Below, piece by piece: positions 25,376 through 33,065 of a stretch of 64,000 nt of DNA. The notes under the pieces were generated by a model, which made no database searches, was not told the origin of the DNA, and saw only the letters and a list, made by a program, of their open reading frames with translations. This DNA comes from AEGEAN-183 sp045563675 (GTDB taxonomy: Bacteria > Pseudomonadota > Gammaproteobacteria > Magnimaribacterales > Magnimaribacteraceae): assembly GCA_045563675.1 (NCBI GenBank), contig JBJLIX010000001.1, positions 310,001 through 374,000 of the forward strand. Reading direction: 5' to 3'. How positions within the stretch are numbered: the stretch's first letter is position 1; every line of letters begins with the position of its first letter. The translations under genes and the position numbers were made by a program.

Positions 25376-27631
25376 ATGAATAAATCTTTCCCAATATTTA
25401 CTGTGGGTGCTATAGCAATAGTTGTACTTTATTATACTTTTTTAAACAATGAAGAACCCTCTAAAGAAAGTGCTCCTGAGCAAGAGATTCAGTCTTCTTT
25501 AAGCGCTTCCCCTACTATAGGACTTATAGATGATCAGAGGATCATTGCAGCAGAAAATGAGCCTGGTAATTGGTTGTCTCATGGAAGAACTTATGAAGAA
25601 CAAAGGTTTTCACCCTTAAAGAAAATAAATAAAGATAGCATTAGTAAGCTTGGACTTACATGGTACAAAGATATGGGAACTAATAGAGCTCTAGAAGCAA
25701 CACCAATAGTAGTCGATGGAATTATGTTTTTTACCAGCACTTGGAGCAGAGTTTACGCAATAGAAGCTAAAACAGGAAAGACGATATGGAAGTTTGATCC
25801 TAAGGTTCCGGGTGAGTGGGCAAGAAAAGCTTGTTGCGACATAGTTAATAGAGGGGTTGCGGTTTATGAAGGAAAAGTTTTCTTTGCTAGTTTAGATGGC
25901 AGATTATTTGCTCTTGAAGCTGAAACAGGTGAAAAGATATGGGAGGTAGACACTGTAATTGATAGGACAAGAGCTTATACAATTACCGGAGCACCAAGAG
26001 TCGCTAAAGGTAAAGTTTATATAGGTAATGGAGGAGCAGAATATGGAGTAAGGGGGTATGTCACAGCTTACGAGACTAATACTGGTAATCAGGTTTGGAG
26101 ATTTTTTACTGTACCCGGAGATCCGTCATTGGGGTTTGAAGATCCAGCCATGGAAATGGCCGCTAAAACTTGGAAGGGAAGTAATTGGTGGGAATTTGGC
26201 GGAGGAGGAACAGTCTGGAACTCAATTGTCTATGATCCAGATTTTAACACCGTTTATTTAGGTGTAGGTAATGGTTCTCCCTGGACAAGAGAAATTAGAT
26301 CACCTGGCGGAGGAGATAACTTATTTCTTGCTTCCATAGTTGCCGTTGATGCCGATACTGGAAAGTACAAATGGCACTACCAAACAACTCCTGAAGATAA
26401 TTGGGATTACACGGCTGTTCAAGATATTGCTCTGGCAGATATGGAAATAGACGGTGAAAAGAAAAAAGTATTACTACAAGCACCAAAAAATGGTTTTTTC
26501 TACGTAATAGACCGAAAAGTTAGTCATGAGACTGGAAAAGCAAAACTACTTAGAGCACATCCTTTTGCTGCGGTTACTTGGGCGACGCATGTAGACCTAG
26601 AAACAGGAAGACCTGTTGAAAATCCCGAAGTCAATTATTCTGGTAATGGATCATTTGTTCTTCCAGGACCTTTAGGAGCTCATAATTGGCAAGCAATGTC
26701 AGTGGACCTAGATTCTGGTCTTGTTTACATACCTACTCAAGAAAATGCTTTCTTTTATGCAATTGATGAAAATTATAAGAAAACAGGTATATATAAAAGG
26801 AATCCTGGTAGATGGAATATGGGCATTGAAATGAGCTCTTTGGCCCAAAATGTACTTACAAATCTAGAATCAATGCCTGAACCAGGAGGTTTTCTTAAGG
26901 CTTTTAATCCTTTAACTGGAGAAACTAAATGGTCTGTACCTATTCCTCATTACTGGAATGGTGGAGTTCTTGGAACTGCTGGAGGCCTTGTTTTTCAGGG
27001 AGATGCTCTAGGTATGTTCTCTGCTTATGATAAAGAGACAGGCGATCGCTTATGGGAATTTAATACTTATACTTCGATGCTTGCGCCCCCTATTTCTTTT
27101 GAAATAGACGGGGAACAGTATGTTTCAATCTTAACAGGCTCTGGAGGAGGAGATTTATTTGGAGGAGAACCTCTACCTCCGATAGAAATACAGGCTTCTC
27201 TGACCTACAATAATTTTGGAAGGTTATTAGTTTTTAAGCTTGGTGGTGAAGAGAAACTACCTATACCTGATGTAAGAGATACAACCATTCCAGAACAGGA
27301 CTTAGCCGAAGTAAGTGTAGCTCAAATTCGAAATGGGGAGAGTAATTACAATCAGTTTTGCGCTGTTTGTCATGGCTTCGTAGTCAAATCTGCAGGTGGC
27401 TTACCAGATTTAAGAAAAATGACCCCTGGAACACATGATCTATTTAACAAGATAGTTCTTGAAGGTATTTTAGGCAGTAATGGTATGGCTGGTTTTGCAG
27501 ATGTATTGTCTGAAGAAGAAGTTAATAACATCCATCATTATGTAAAAGCTAGAGCTCATGAAGATAGAGAAGTTGCCTTAGGCAATATGGAGGCACCACA
27601 ATTTACCTGGTTCGGAGACGAAGAAGAATAA
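25376..27631 (+). CDS. PQQ-dependent alcohol dehydrogenase with C-terminal cytochrome c
   Basis: Periplasmic quinohemoprotein of 751 residues. A hydrophobic N-terminus (residues 5-24) exports or anchors it. The beta-propeller has several tryptophan-docking repeats of the type GKTIWKFDP and GEKIWEVDT. A vicinal Cys pair (RKACCDIVNRG) is the PQQ-covering disulfide typical of the family. The catalytic Asp is in EDNWDYTAVQ. The residue two positions after it is Thr, not Asp, which predicts a calcium rather than lanthanide enzyme. The C-terminal 100 residues form a cytochrome c domain with CAVCH and a Met ligand in NGMAGF. A strong AGGGGG precedes the ATG by 7 bases. No pqq synthesis genes are in the window. 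Confidence 0.92.
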   Translation: MNKSFPIFTVGAIAIVVLYYTFLNNEEPSKESAPEQEIQSSLSASPTIGLIDDQRIIAAENEPGNWLSHGRTYEEQRFSPLKKINKDSISKLGLTWYKDMGTNRALEATPIVVDGIMFFTSTWSRVYAIEAKTGKTIWKFDPKVPGEWARKACCDIVNRGVAVYEGKVFFASLDGRLFALEAETGEKIWEVDTVIDRTRAYTITGAPRVAKGKVYIGNGGAEYGVRGYVTAYETNTGNQVWRFFTVPGDPSLGFEDPAMEMAAKTWKGSNWWEFGGGGTVWNSIVYDPDFNTVYLGVGNGSPWTREIRSPGGGDNLFLASIVAVDADTGKYKWHYQTTPEDNWDYTAVQDIALADMEIDGEKKKVLLQAPKNGFFYVIDRKVSHETGKAKLLRAHPFAAVTWATHVDLETGRPVENPEVNYSGNGSFVLPGPLGAHNWQAMSVDLDSGLVYIPTQENAFFYAIDENYKKTGIYKRNPGRWNMGIEMSSLAQNVLTNLESMPEPGGFLKAFNPLTGETKWSVPIPHYWNGGVLGTAGGLVFQGDALGMFSAYDKETGDRLWEFNTYTSMLAPPISFEIDGEQYVSILTGSGGGDLFGGEPLPPIEIQASLTYNNFGRLLVFKLGGEEKLPIPDVRDTTIPEQDLAEVSVAQIRNGESNYNQFCAVCHGFVVKSAGGLPDLRKMTPGTHDLFNKIVLEGILGSNGMAGFADVLSEEEVNNIHHYVKARAHEDREVALGNMEAPQFTWFGDEEE

Positions 27632-27642
27632 GTTACCAATTT

Positions 27643-28197
27643 TCAAATTTTAGCTTTGGGAGGTAGGCTTGGGGGAGCTACTTCCTTAAATTCAAAAGAA
27701 GGATTTCCTTCCTCTGAATTGCCAGAACCTGAGTCTTCATATGGATTAGCACTTTCATCGAGACTATTAGCATCTAAAACTCCGTAAGTCTTCTTGCCAT
27801 TTAGTTGAGTTCCATCTTGAAGTTGCAACAAAGCCTCCTGAGCTAATTTATGATTCTCTTTACTCCATAACAAGGTGTAAGCTTTTGGCTTTCCATAAGG
27901 CATCCCCACTTCATCGATATACTTTAGCCAGAAATAAATATTTCCTTCTTTTTTATTAAATTTATCAGGTTCATCTATAGTTACCCATAAGAGTCTAAAC
28001 TCATCAGGAATCTCTTCTGTGGAAGGCCACCCCATTACATCTTTATAACCCAGCCAAGTGGTAAGGTAGAAAGTAGACATTATTAGAACGGCGATTGTCT
28101 TTAATTTATTAGAGAAATTAGAATAAAGACAAAAGACAAGGAGCAATGCCGTTACAGCTACATAAGATAATATTAATAAAATTCTTTCTTCAATCAC
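27643..28197 (-). CDS. Two-helix membrane protein of the stator-like module
   Basis: 184 residues, family not recognised. Two hydrophobic helices occupy roughly residues 5-25 and 32-47. A soluble C-terminal part of about 135 residues follows, ending in an acidic Ser/Gly/Glu stretch and a proline-rich tail (APPSLPPKAKI). It starts with GTG at 28197, overlapping the TolR-like gene by 8 bases, so it is co-translated with it. Its end comes 11 bases from the convergent PQQ dehydrogenase gene. I infer it is a third component of the TolQ/TolR-like complex, solely from gene coupling. Confidence 0.7.
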   Translation of the reverse strand: MIEERILLILSYVAVTALLLVFCLYSNFSNKLKTIAVLIMSTFYLTTWLGYKDVMGWPSTEEIPDEFRLLWVTIDEPDKFNKKEGNIYFWLKYIDEVGMPYGKPKAYTLLWSKENHKLAQEALLQLQDGTQLNGKKTYGVLDANSLDESANPYEDSGSGNSEEGNPSFEFKEVAPPSLPPKAKI

Positions 28198-28828
28198 TTT
28201 TATTTTCTATTAGGGAATTTCTACCCAAAGCCTTAGTCAGTAATCTCTTAGGAATCTGATTTACATTAGAAATACTTTTTTTTGAATCTACTGAAAACCT
28301 TACAGCTGTCTTTTCATCTCCAACTCCCCTCAATTCATGACTTCCGTAATATATTAGCTCTACCTCTGGGTTTAACTTTTCAACCTTAACATCTACTTTT
28401 AAAGGCTCATCATAGTTGGCTTGGTAATGAAGCAGATTAACAACATACTCACCTGACAAGAGGGCTCTGATTGTAACTGTTTCTTGGTTGATGGGATTAG
28501 AGATCATAGCTCCGTCAACATTCATCTTATCTGCAAACAAGCCTCTATCATCTCTATCTAGGTGCATCAGTCCAGTGTCTCTATTGTGATACCAGACCAG
28601 GCCGCCTTTTGGACTTTCAACTATAGCATCAACATCGTCTGGATGTTGATCAGGCCATCTAACTGTAATCAAGATCTCTGCTTTGGAATCAATTTTTCCA
28701 CCTTCAGCAGGATCAGAAATCAACATAAATGCTACAGCAAACATAAATGCAAATCCTAGAAGAGAATTAAAAAGCAAATCAGTGAATGCATCCTGTCCTT
28801 CTCCTTTATTGAGGATTCTGTGTTTCAT
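28190..28828 (-). CDS. TolR/ExbD-like single-helix protein with a beta-sandwich-like domain
   Basis: 212 residues. The N-terminus has a short cytoplasmic tail, then a single helix DAFTDLLFNSLLGFAFMFAV. Asp17 sits where ExbD/TolR/MotB carry their proton-binding Asp. The periplasmic part is not the usual ExbD or TolR domain. It contains DVDAIVESPKGGLVWYHNRD, then LDRDDRG, and ends GEYVVNLLHYQAN. This resembles the DVDLWV...Y.n...GG.L..D..G pattern of DUF2135/YfaP-type domains; that match is by eye. It lies between the TolQ-like gene and the third membrane gene. Confidence 0.75.
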   Translation of the reverse strand: MKHRILNKGEGQDAFTDLLFNSLLGFAFMFAVAFMLISDPAEGGKIDSKAEILITVRWPDQHPDDVDAIVESPKGGLVWYHNRDTGLMHLDRDDRGLFADKMNVDGAMISNPINQETVTIRALLSGEYVVNLLHYQANYDEPLKVDVKVEKLNPEVELIYYGSHELRGVGDEKTAVRFSVDSKKSISNVNQIPKRLLTKALGRNSLIENKSD

Positions 28829-28837
28829 ATAAATCCC

Positions 28838-29461
28838 TTATTCCTGATCTTGAGAAGTTAGATTATTAACTAATTTACTAACACAAGAATCCAGCAAGAA
28901 GTATTGGAACTTTAGAATTGTGCTGGTTATTAAGCCTGAAAGAGTTGTATATAAAGCAACCGCCATTCCTCCACTCATAGATGAAAGTAAAGGTTGAATC
29001 TTCTCAGGATCAAAATCTTTCATTTCTCCAATTGGTAAAAGCATGAGAATAAACCCGACAACTGTGCCAGTTAAACCAAGTTTTAAAAGGACATCTGAAG
29101 CCATATGACCAAGTGCATGTCTATTTGATAGCTCGTCTTCTAGAATTCTTAAAAGACTTTGGTTTTCTAAAGAAGAGTTAGATTCTGCTTTTTGCAGGAA
29201 AAGAGAGACCTTGCCTTCACCTTTCAACTCAGAGTCTAGTTTTTTTGCTATGTAGATCCAATGAAGAGTTGCAGTTAAATAAATTCCTATAATTAGAATA
29301 GATATTTTGCTTCTATCCGACTCAAAAATAAGATTTAAAAGGTTAAGATCATAAAGTATATAAAAGGCAAAAATTATTATTGCCAATAAAATAACAACTC
29401 TTTGGAATAGGTATTGGGGCATAGTTGTGCTTATCACCTCAATTTTGTTATCTAAAGTCAA
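28838..29461 (-). CDS. MotA/TolQ/ExbB-family proton channel protein
   Basis: About 207 residues with four hydrophobic segments: two near the N-terminus and two long helices later, LLKLGLTGTVVGFILMLLPI and GGMAVALYTTLSGLITSTIL. The G-LTGTV-G and GMA-ALYTT-SGL patterns are those of TolQ/ExbB TM2 and TM3. The start could be TTG at 29461 or ATG at 29422 (MPQYLFQRVVILL), the latter with a distant GAGG. With the next gene it should form a 5:2-type proton-driven stator. It is not next to tol-pal, exbD/tonB or motility genes. Confidence 0.82.
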   Translation of the reverse strand: MTLDNKIEVISTTMPQYLFQRVVILLAIIIFAFYILYDLNLLNLIFESDRSKISILIIGIYLTATLHWIYIAKKLDSELKGEGKVSLFLQKAESNSSLENQSLLRILEDELSNRHALGHMASDVLLKLGLTGTVVGFILMLLPIGEMKDFDPEKIQPLLSSMSGGMAVALYTTLSGLITSTILKFQYFLLDSCVSKLVNNLTSQDQE

Positions 29462-29518
29462 TCATTTATTTATTTCTCTATCTTGTAGAATAACTAATTA
29501 TTATTAACAGTTCTATAA

Positions 29519-30172
29519 ATGAATAGGTCAGAAAGAGTAAGGTTCATATCAAAGTCCTTAAATAAACTATATCCTAATCCCCCTATTCCATTAAACCACA
29601 ATTCTATTTTTACTCTTTTGATTGCAGTGATCCTTTCTGCTCAATGTACTGATATAAGGGTAAACCAGGTTACCCCTCTGTTATTTAAAAAGGCCAATAA
29701 TCCAAAAAAAATGGTTCAACTAGGAATCAAGGAAATAAAAAAGATCATTAGGCCCTGTGGATTATCTCCTCAAAAATCTAAGGCCTTGTTTGAACTTTCT
29801 AAAATTCTCATTAATGAATTTAGAGGAAAAGTACCAAACTCTTTCGAAGCTTTAGAAGCTCTTCCTGGAGTGGGGCATAAAACTGCTTCAGTTGTAATGA
29901 GTCAAGGCTTTGGTCACGATGCTTTTCCTGTTGATACACATGTACATAGGTTGGCACAAAGGTGGAGACTAACTAGTGGTAAAAATGTTAAACAAACTGA
30001 AAAGGATTTAAAAAGGCTTTTTCCAGTTGCTGAATGGAATAGATTACATATTCAAATAATAATGTATGGAAGAGAATTTTGTACTGCCAGAGGATGTAAT
30101 GGCAGTTCTTGTAATATTTGTTCAGAAGTAAATAAAGGCAAAAAACTTCCAATTAAAATAAAAAAACCTTGA
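29519..30172 (+). CDS. nth: Endonuclease III
   Basis: Base-excision repair DNA glycosylase/AP lyase for oxidised pyrimidines, 217 residues. The helix-hairpin-helix ALPGVGHKTASVVMSQGFG contains the catalytic Lys, and the catalytic Asp is in FPVDTHVHRLAQRW. The C-terminal cysteines normally bind a 4Fe-4S cluster with spacing C-x6-C-x2-C-x5-C. Here they read CTARGCNGSSCNIC, that is C-x4-C-x4-C-x2-C, after which the chain ends with about 20 basic residues. Four cysteines remain but the spacing is unusual. It is divergent from the TolQ-like gene and followed by glyA. Confidence 0.9.
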   Translation: MNRSERVRFISKSLNKLYPNPPIPLNHNSIFTLLIAVILSAQCTDIRVNQVTPLLFKKANNPKKMVQLGIKEIKKIIRPCGLSPQKSKALFELSKILINEFRGKVPNSFEALEALPGVGHKTASVVMSQGFGHDAFPVDTHVHRLAQRWRLTSGKNVKQTEKDLKRLFPVAEWNRLHIQIIMYGREFCTARGCNGSSCNICSEVNKGKKLPIKIKKP

Positions 30173-30199
30173 ATTTAAGACTGAGTTATCACTTTAGGT

Positions 30200-30208
30200 T
30201 GTTATAAT
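30200..30208 (+). promoter_or_regulatory. Extended -10 promoter of glyA
   Basis: TGTTATAAT: a perfect TATAAT (30203-30208) with the extended TG one base upstream. It is followed by the glyA ATG 25 bases later at 30233. No good -35 is present, which is normal for extended -10 promoters. It may drive the whole glyA-nrdR-rib-nusB run. Confidence 0.6.
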
Positions 30209-30232
30209 TTGGGTCTTAAACCCTTAATAATT

Positions 30233-31495
30233 ATGATATCGGATAGTAAATCAATAAAGGATTATGACCCAGAATTGTGGAGGAGTATTGAACAAGAGTC
30301 TAAGAGACAAGAAGACCACATAGAGCTAATTGCTTCTGAAAATTATACTTCTCCAAGAGTCCTGGAAGCTCAGGGTTCAGTGTTAACTAATAAATATGCA
30401 GAGGGTTACCCTCGAAAGAGATACTACGGGGGTTGTGAATATGTTGATATAGCAGAAGAGCTTGCTATAGAAAGAGCAAAGGAATTATTTAAAGCTGATT
30501 ACGTTAATGTTCAACCCCACTCAGGATCTAGTGCAAACGCAGCAGTCTTCTTAGCTCTTTGTAACCCAGGTGATGTAATCCTAGGAATGAGTTTAGATCA
30601 TGGAGGTCATCTCACTCATGGAGCCAAAGCAAATTTTTCTGGTAAAAACTTTGAAGCGTATCAATATGGTCTTGATTCAGAGACTGGAGAGGTAGATTAT
30701 GACCAAGTTAGCTCCCTAGCAAAAGAACATAAACCAAAATTAATCGTAGCTGGATTCTCTGCTTATTCTGGGATTGTTGATTGGAAAAGATTTAGAGAAA
30801 TAGCAGATGATGTTGGTTCATATCTCTTAGTAGATATGGCTCATGTAGCAGGACTAGTTGCTACTGACTGCTATCCCAACCCTGTACCTCACGCAGATGT
30901 TGTTACTACCACTACCCATAAAACACTTAGAGGCCCTAGAGGCGGATTGATACTCGCAAGGGAAAATGAAGATATCTCAAAAAAATTAAACTCGGCTGTT
31001 TTCCCTGGTTCACAAGGGGGACCTTTGATGCACGTCATTGCTGCTAAAGCTATGTGCTTCAAAGAGGCCTTAGAGCCGGATTTCAAAGATTATCAAATTC
31101 AAGTTAAAAATAATGCGAAAATGATGTGTGAAACGTTTATGAAAAGAGGAGTTGATATAGTTTCTAGAGGCACAGAAAACCATATGTTTCTTGTAGATTT
31201 AATTAATAAAGGAATTACTGGAAAAGACGCTGATGCAGCAATAGGAAGATCTAATATAACTGTCAATAAGAATGCTGTGCCCAATGACCCTCAATCTCCT
31301 TTTGTTACTAGTGGTTTAAGGATAGGCACACCAGCTATTACTACTAGGGGTTTTAAAGAAGAAGAGGCAGAATTAGTTGCTAACTGGATTTCAGACATAC
31401 TCGAAGATTTGCAAAATGAAAGAGTCGTTAATAAAGTTAAATCAGAAGTTAAAAATATCTGTGAGAATTTTCCTGTATATTCGTTTAAAGATTAA
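30233..31495 (+). CDS. glyA: Serine hydroxymethyltransferase
   Basis: PLP enzyme interconverting serine and glycine with tetrahydrofolate, supplying one-carbon units. It is 420 residues from ATG 30233 (MISDSKSIKDYDPELW); an upstream in-frame TTG at 30209 lies just at the promoter -10 and is unlikely. IELIASENYTSPRVLEAQGS, YAEGYPRKRYYGGCEYVD and the PLP-lysine motif TTTTHKTLRGPRGG are present. The glyA-nrdR-ribD order is common in gammaproteobacteria. Confidence 0.97.
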   Translation: MISDSKSIKDYDPELWRSIEQESKRQEDHIELIASENYTSPRVLEAQGSVLTNKYAEGYPRKRYYGGCEYVDIAEELAIERAKELFKADYVNVQPHSGSSANAAVFLALCNPGDVILGMSLDHGGHLTHGAKANFSGKNFEAYQYGLDSETGEVDYDQVSSLAKEHKPKLIVAGFSAYSGIVDWKRFREIADDVGSYLLVDMAHVAGLVATDCYPNPVPHADVVTTTTHKTLRGPRGGLILARENEDISKKLNSAVFPGSQGGPLMHVIAAKAMCFKEALEPDFKDYQIQVKNNAKMMCETFMKRGVDIVSRGTENHMFLVDLINKGITGKDADAAIGRSNITVNKNAVPNDPQSPFVTSGLRIGTPAITTRGFKEEEAELVANWISDILEDLQNERVVNKVKSEVKNICENFPVYSFKD

Positions 31496-31497
31496 AT

Positions 31498-31953
31498 ATG
31501 CATTGCCCTTTTTGTAATAACAACGATACGAGAGTAATAGACTCTCGATTAATTGCTGAAGGCTCTCAAACCAGAAGGAGAAGGGAGTGCCCTTCTTGCG
31601 GAGAGAGATTTACAACTTTTGAGTCTGCAGAGTTATTAATGCCTAAAGTAATAAAATCTAGAGACAACATGAGAGAGCCATTCAATGAAGAGAAATTAAA
31701 GGAAGGCTTGTTTAGAGCTCTAGAAAAAAGACCAGTTGGTGAAGAAGAAGTAGAAACTTTAATAGAAGATATAAAAAAGGACATACGGTCTTCTGGTGAG
31801 AGAGAAGTTAGATCTAGATTGATAGGCGAAGTCATAATGAAGCACCTAAGACAGATTGATGAAGTTGCATTTATTAGATTTGCATCTGTTTACAGAAGAT
31901 TTGAAGATATTACTGAGTTCAGTGAAGAAGTAGAAAAACTAGCTAAAGATTAG
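31498..31953 (+). CDS. nrdR: Transcriptional repressor NrdR
   Basis: Represses ribonucleotide reductase genes in response to (d)ATP. It is 151 residues. The zinc ribbon is MHCPFCNNNDTRVIDSR with RRRRECPSCGERFTTFE, followed by an ATP-cone domain (PKVIKSRDNMREPFNEEKL). The start is two bases after glyA, and the stop shares a base with the ribD start codon. Confidence 0.97.
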   Translation: MHCPFCNNNDTRVIDSRLIAEGSQTRRRRECPSCGERFTTFESAELLMPKVIKSRDNMREPFNEEKLKEGLFRALEKRPVGEEEVETLIEDIKKDIRSSGEREVRSRLIGEVIMKHLRQIDEVAFIRFASVYRRFEDITEFSEEVEKLAKD

Positions 31954-33062
31954 TGAGTGACATTCATGAAAAGTACATGCAACGTGCTTTAATAGTTGCT
32001 GAGAATGCTAAATATATTTGTTCTCCTAACCCTATGGTTGGAGCAGTAATAGTAAAAAATAAAAAGATAATTGGAGAAGGCTTTACTCATCAGCCAGGTA
32101 AAGATCATGCTGAAATTGATGCAATAAAGAATGTTAAATCAAAATTTAAAGAGAAGTCCTGCTCACAATTAAAGGGTAGTTCACTTTATGTAACCCTTGA
32201 ACCATGTAGTAAAGAAGGAAAAACCCCTCCTTGCACCAAGGAAATTATTAGGTCTGGAATTAGTAAAGTATTTATTGCATCTAAGGACCCATCGCAATCT
32301 GGATTAAAAAAACTGATAAAGGCTGGAATAAAAGTAGAAACGGGAATATGCGAAAAAGAAGGCAGTGAACAAAATAGAGGTTTTTTCTCTAGGATAAATC
32401 GTTCTCGCCCGTTCATAATATGTAAAATTGCTTGTTCTGTTGATGGCGGTATAGGAACAATAAAAGGTAAAGATAAATGGATAACTTCAAAAGAATCACG
32501 AAAAGACGTGCATTATCTAAGAGCACAATCAGATGCTATCTTAACTGGTATCGGAACTATAATTGCTGATAACCCTCAGTTAAATGTAAGAGTTAAAGAG
32601 TTACAAGATCTAAAAGTAAATTTAGACCCAAGAAGGTACGTTCTGGATAGTAATTTAAGATTAAGCGGAAATGAAGTTTTATTAAAAGATGGCGGTCAAA
32701 CTACTGTCTTCTGCAAGCAAGGAAAAAAAATAAAAAATCTGAGTCCTTCTGTAAGTATTGTTGAGATTCCGGGTAATTCAAAAAGAGTGCCCATAAAAAA
32801 TGTTTTAAGTTTTTTAAATAAAGAAAACTGTAATAATTTAATGGTAGAAGCCGGTAAAGAAATTAATTCTAGCTTTATCAATTCTAAGCTAATTGATGAA
32901 TTTATTTTTTATATAGCGCCAAAGATTTTTGGTAAAGACAAAATAAATTTTTCTGATTTTGATTGTTCTTTTTCAAACATAGGTACAATTCAACTTCAAA
33001 TAAATAACATAGAGGAAATAGGGAAGGACTTTAAAGTAACTGCTACTCCTATCTATAAATAA
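31953..33062 (+). CDS. ribD: Bifunctional riboflavin deaminase/reductase RibD
   Basis: Second and third steps of riboflavin synthesis. It is 369 residues. The N-terminal deaminase carries zinc motifs HAEIDAI and TLEPCSKEGKTPPC; the C-terminal reductase contains KIACSVDGGIG and SDAILTGIGTIIADNPQL. The start is GTG at 31953 overlapping the nrdR stop (TAGTG); ATG 31977 would cut into the conserved YMQRAL helix. The C-terminal half is divergent, but NADPH-binding motifs are present. Confidence 0.93.
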   Translation: MSDIHEKYMQRALIVAENAKYICSPNPMVGAVIVKNKKIIGEGFTHQPGKDHAEIDAIKNVKSKFKEKSCSQLKGSSLYVTLEPCSKEGKTPPCTKEIIRSGISKVFIASKDPSQSGLKKLIKAGIKVETGICEKEGSEQNRGFFSRINRSRPFIICKIACSVDGGIGTIKGKDKWITSKESRKDVHYLRAQSDAILTGIGTIIADNPQLNVRVKELQDLKVNLDPRRYVLDSNLRLSGNEVLLKDGGQTTVFCKQGKKIKNLSPSVSIVEIPGNSKRVPIKNVLSFLNKENCNNLMVEAGKEINSSFINSKLIDEFIFYIAPKIFGKDKINFSDFDCSFSNIGTIQLQINNIEEIGKDFKVTATPIYK

Positions 33063-33065
33063 ATC

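Noticed and set aside
27643..29461. Zorya-type anti-phage system (ZorA/ZorB)
   Set aside because: No helicase or nuclease components (ZorC, ZorD or ZorE) are adjacent and the TolR-like protein lacks the OmpA-like peptidoglycan-binding domain of ZorB.
30209..30232. TTG start eight codons upstream for glyA
   Set aside because: It lies one base after the TATAAT of the promoter, so it would be outside or at the very edge of the transcript.
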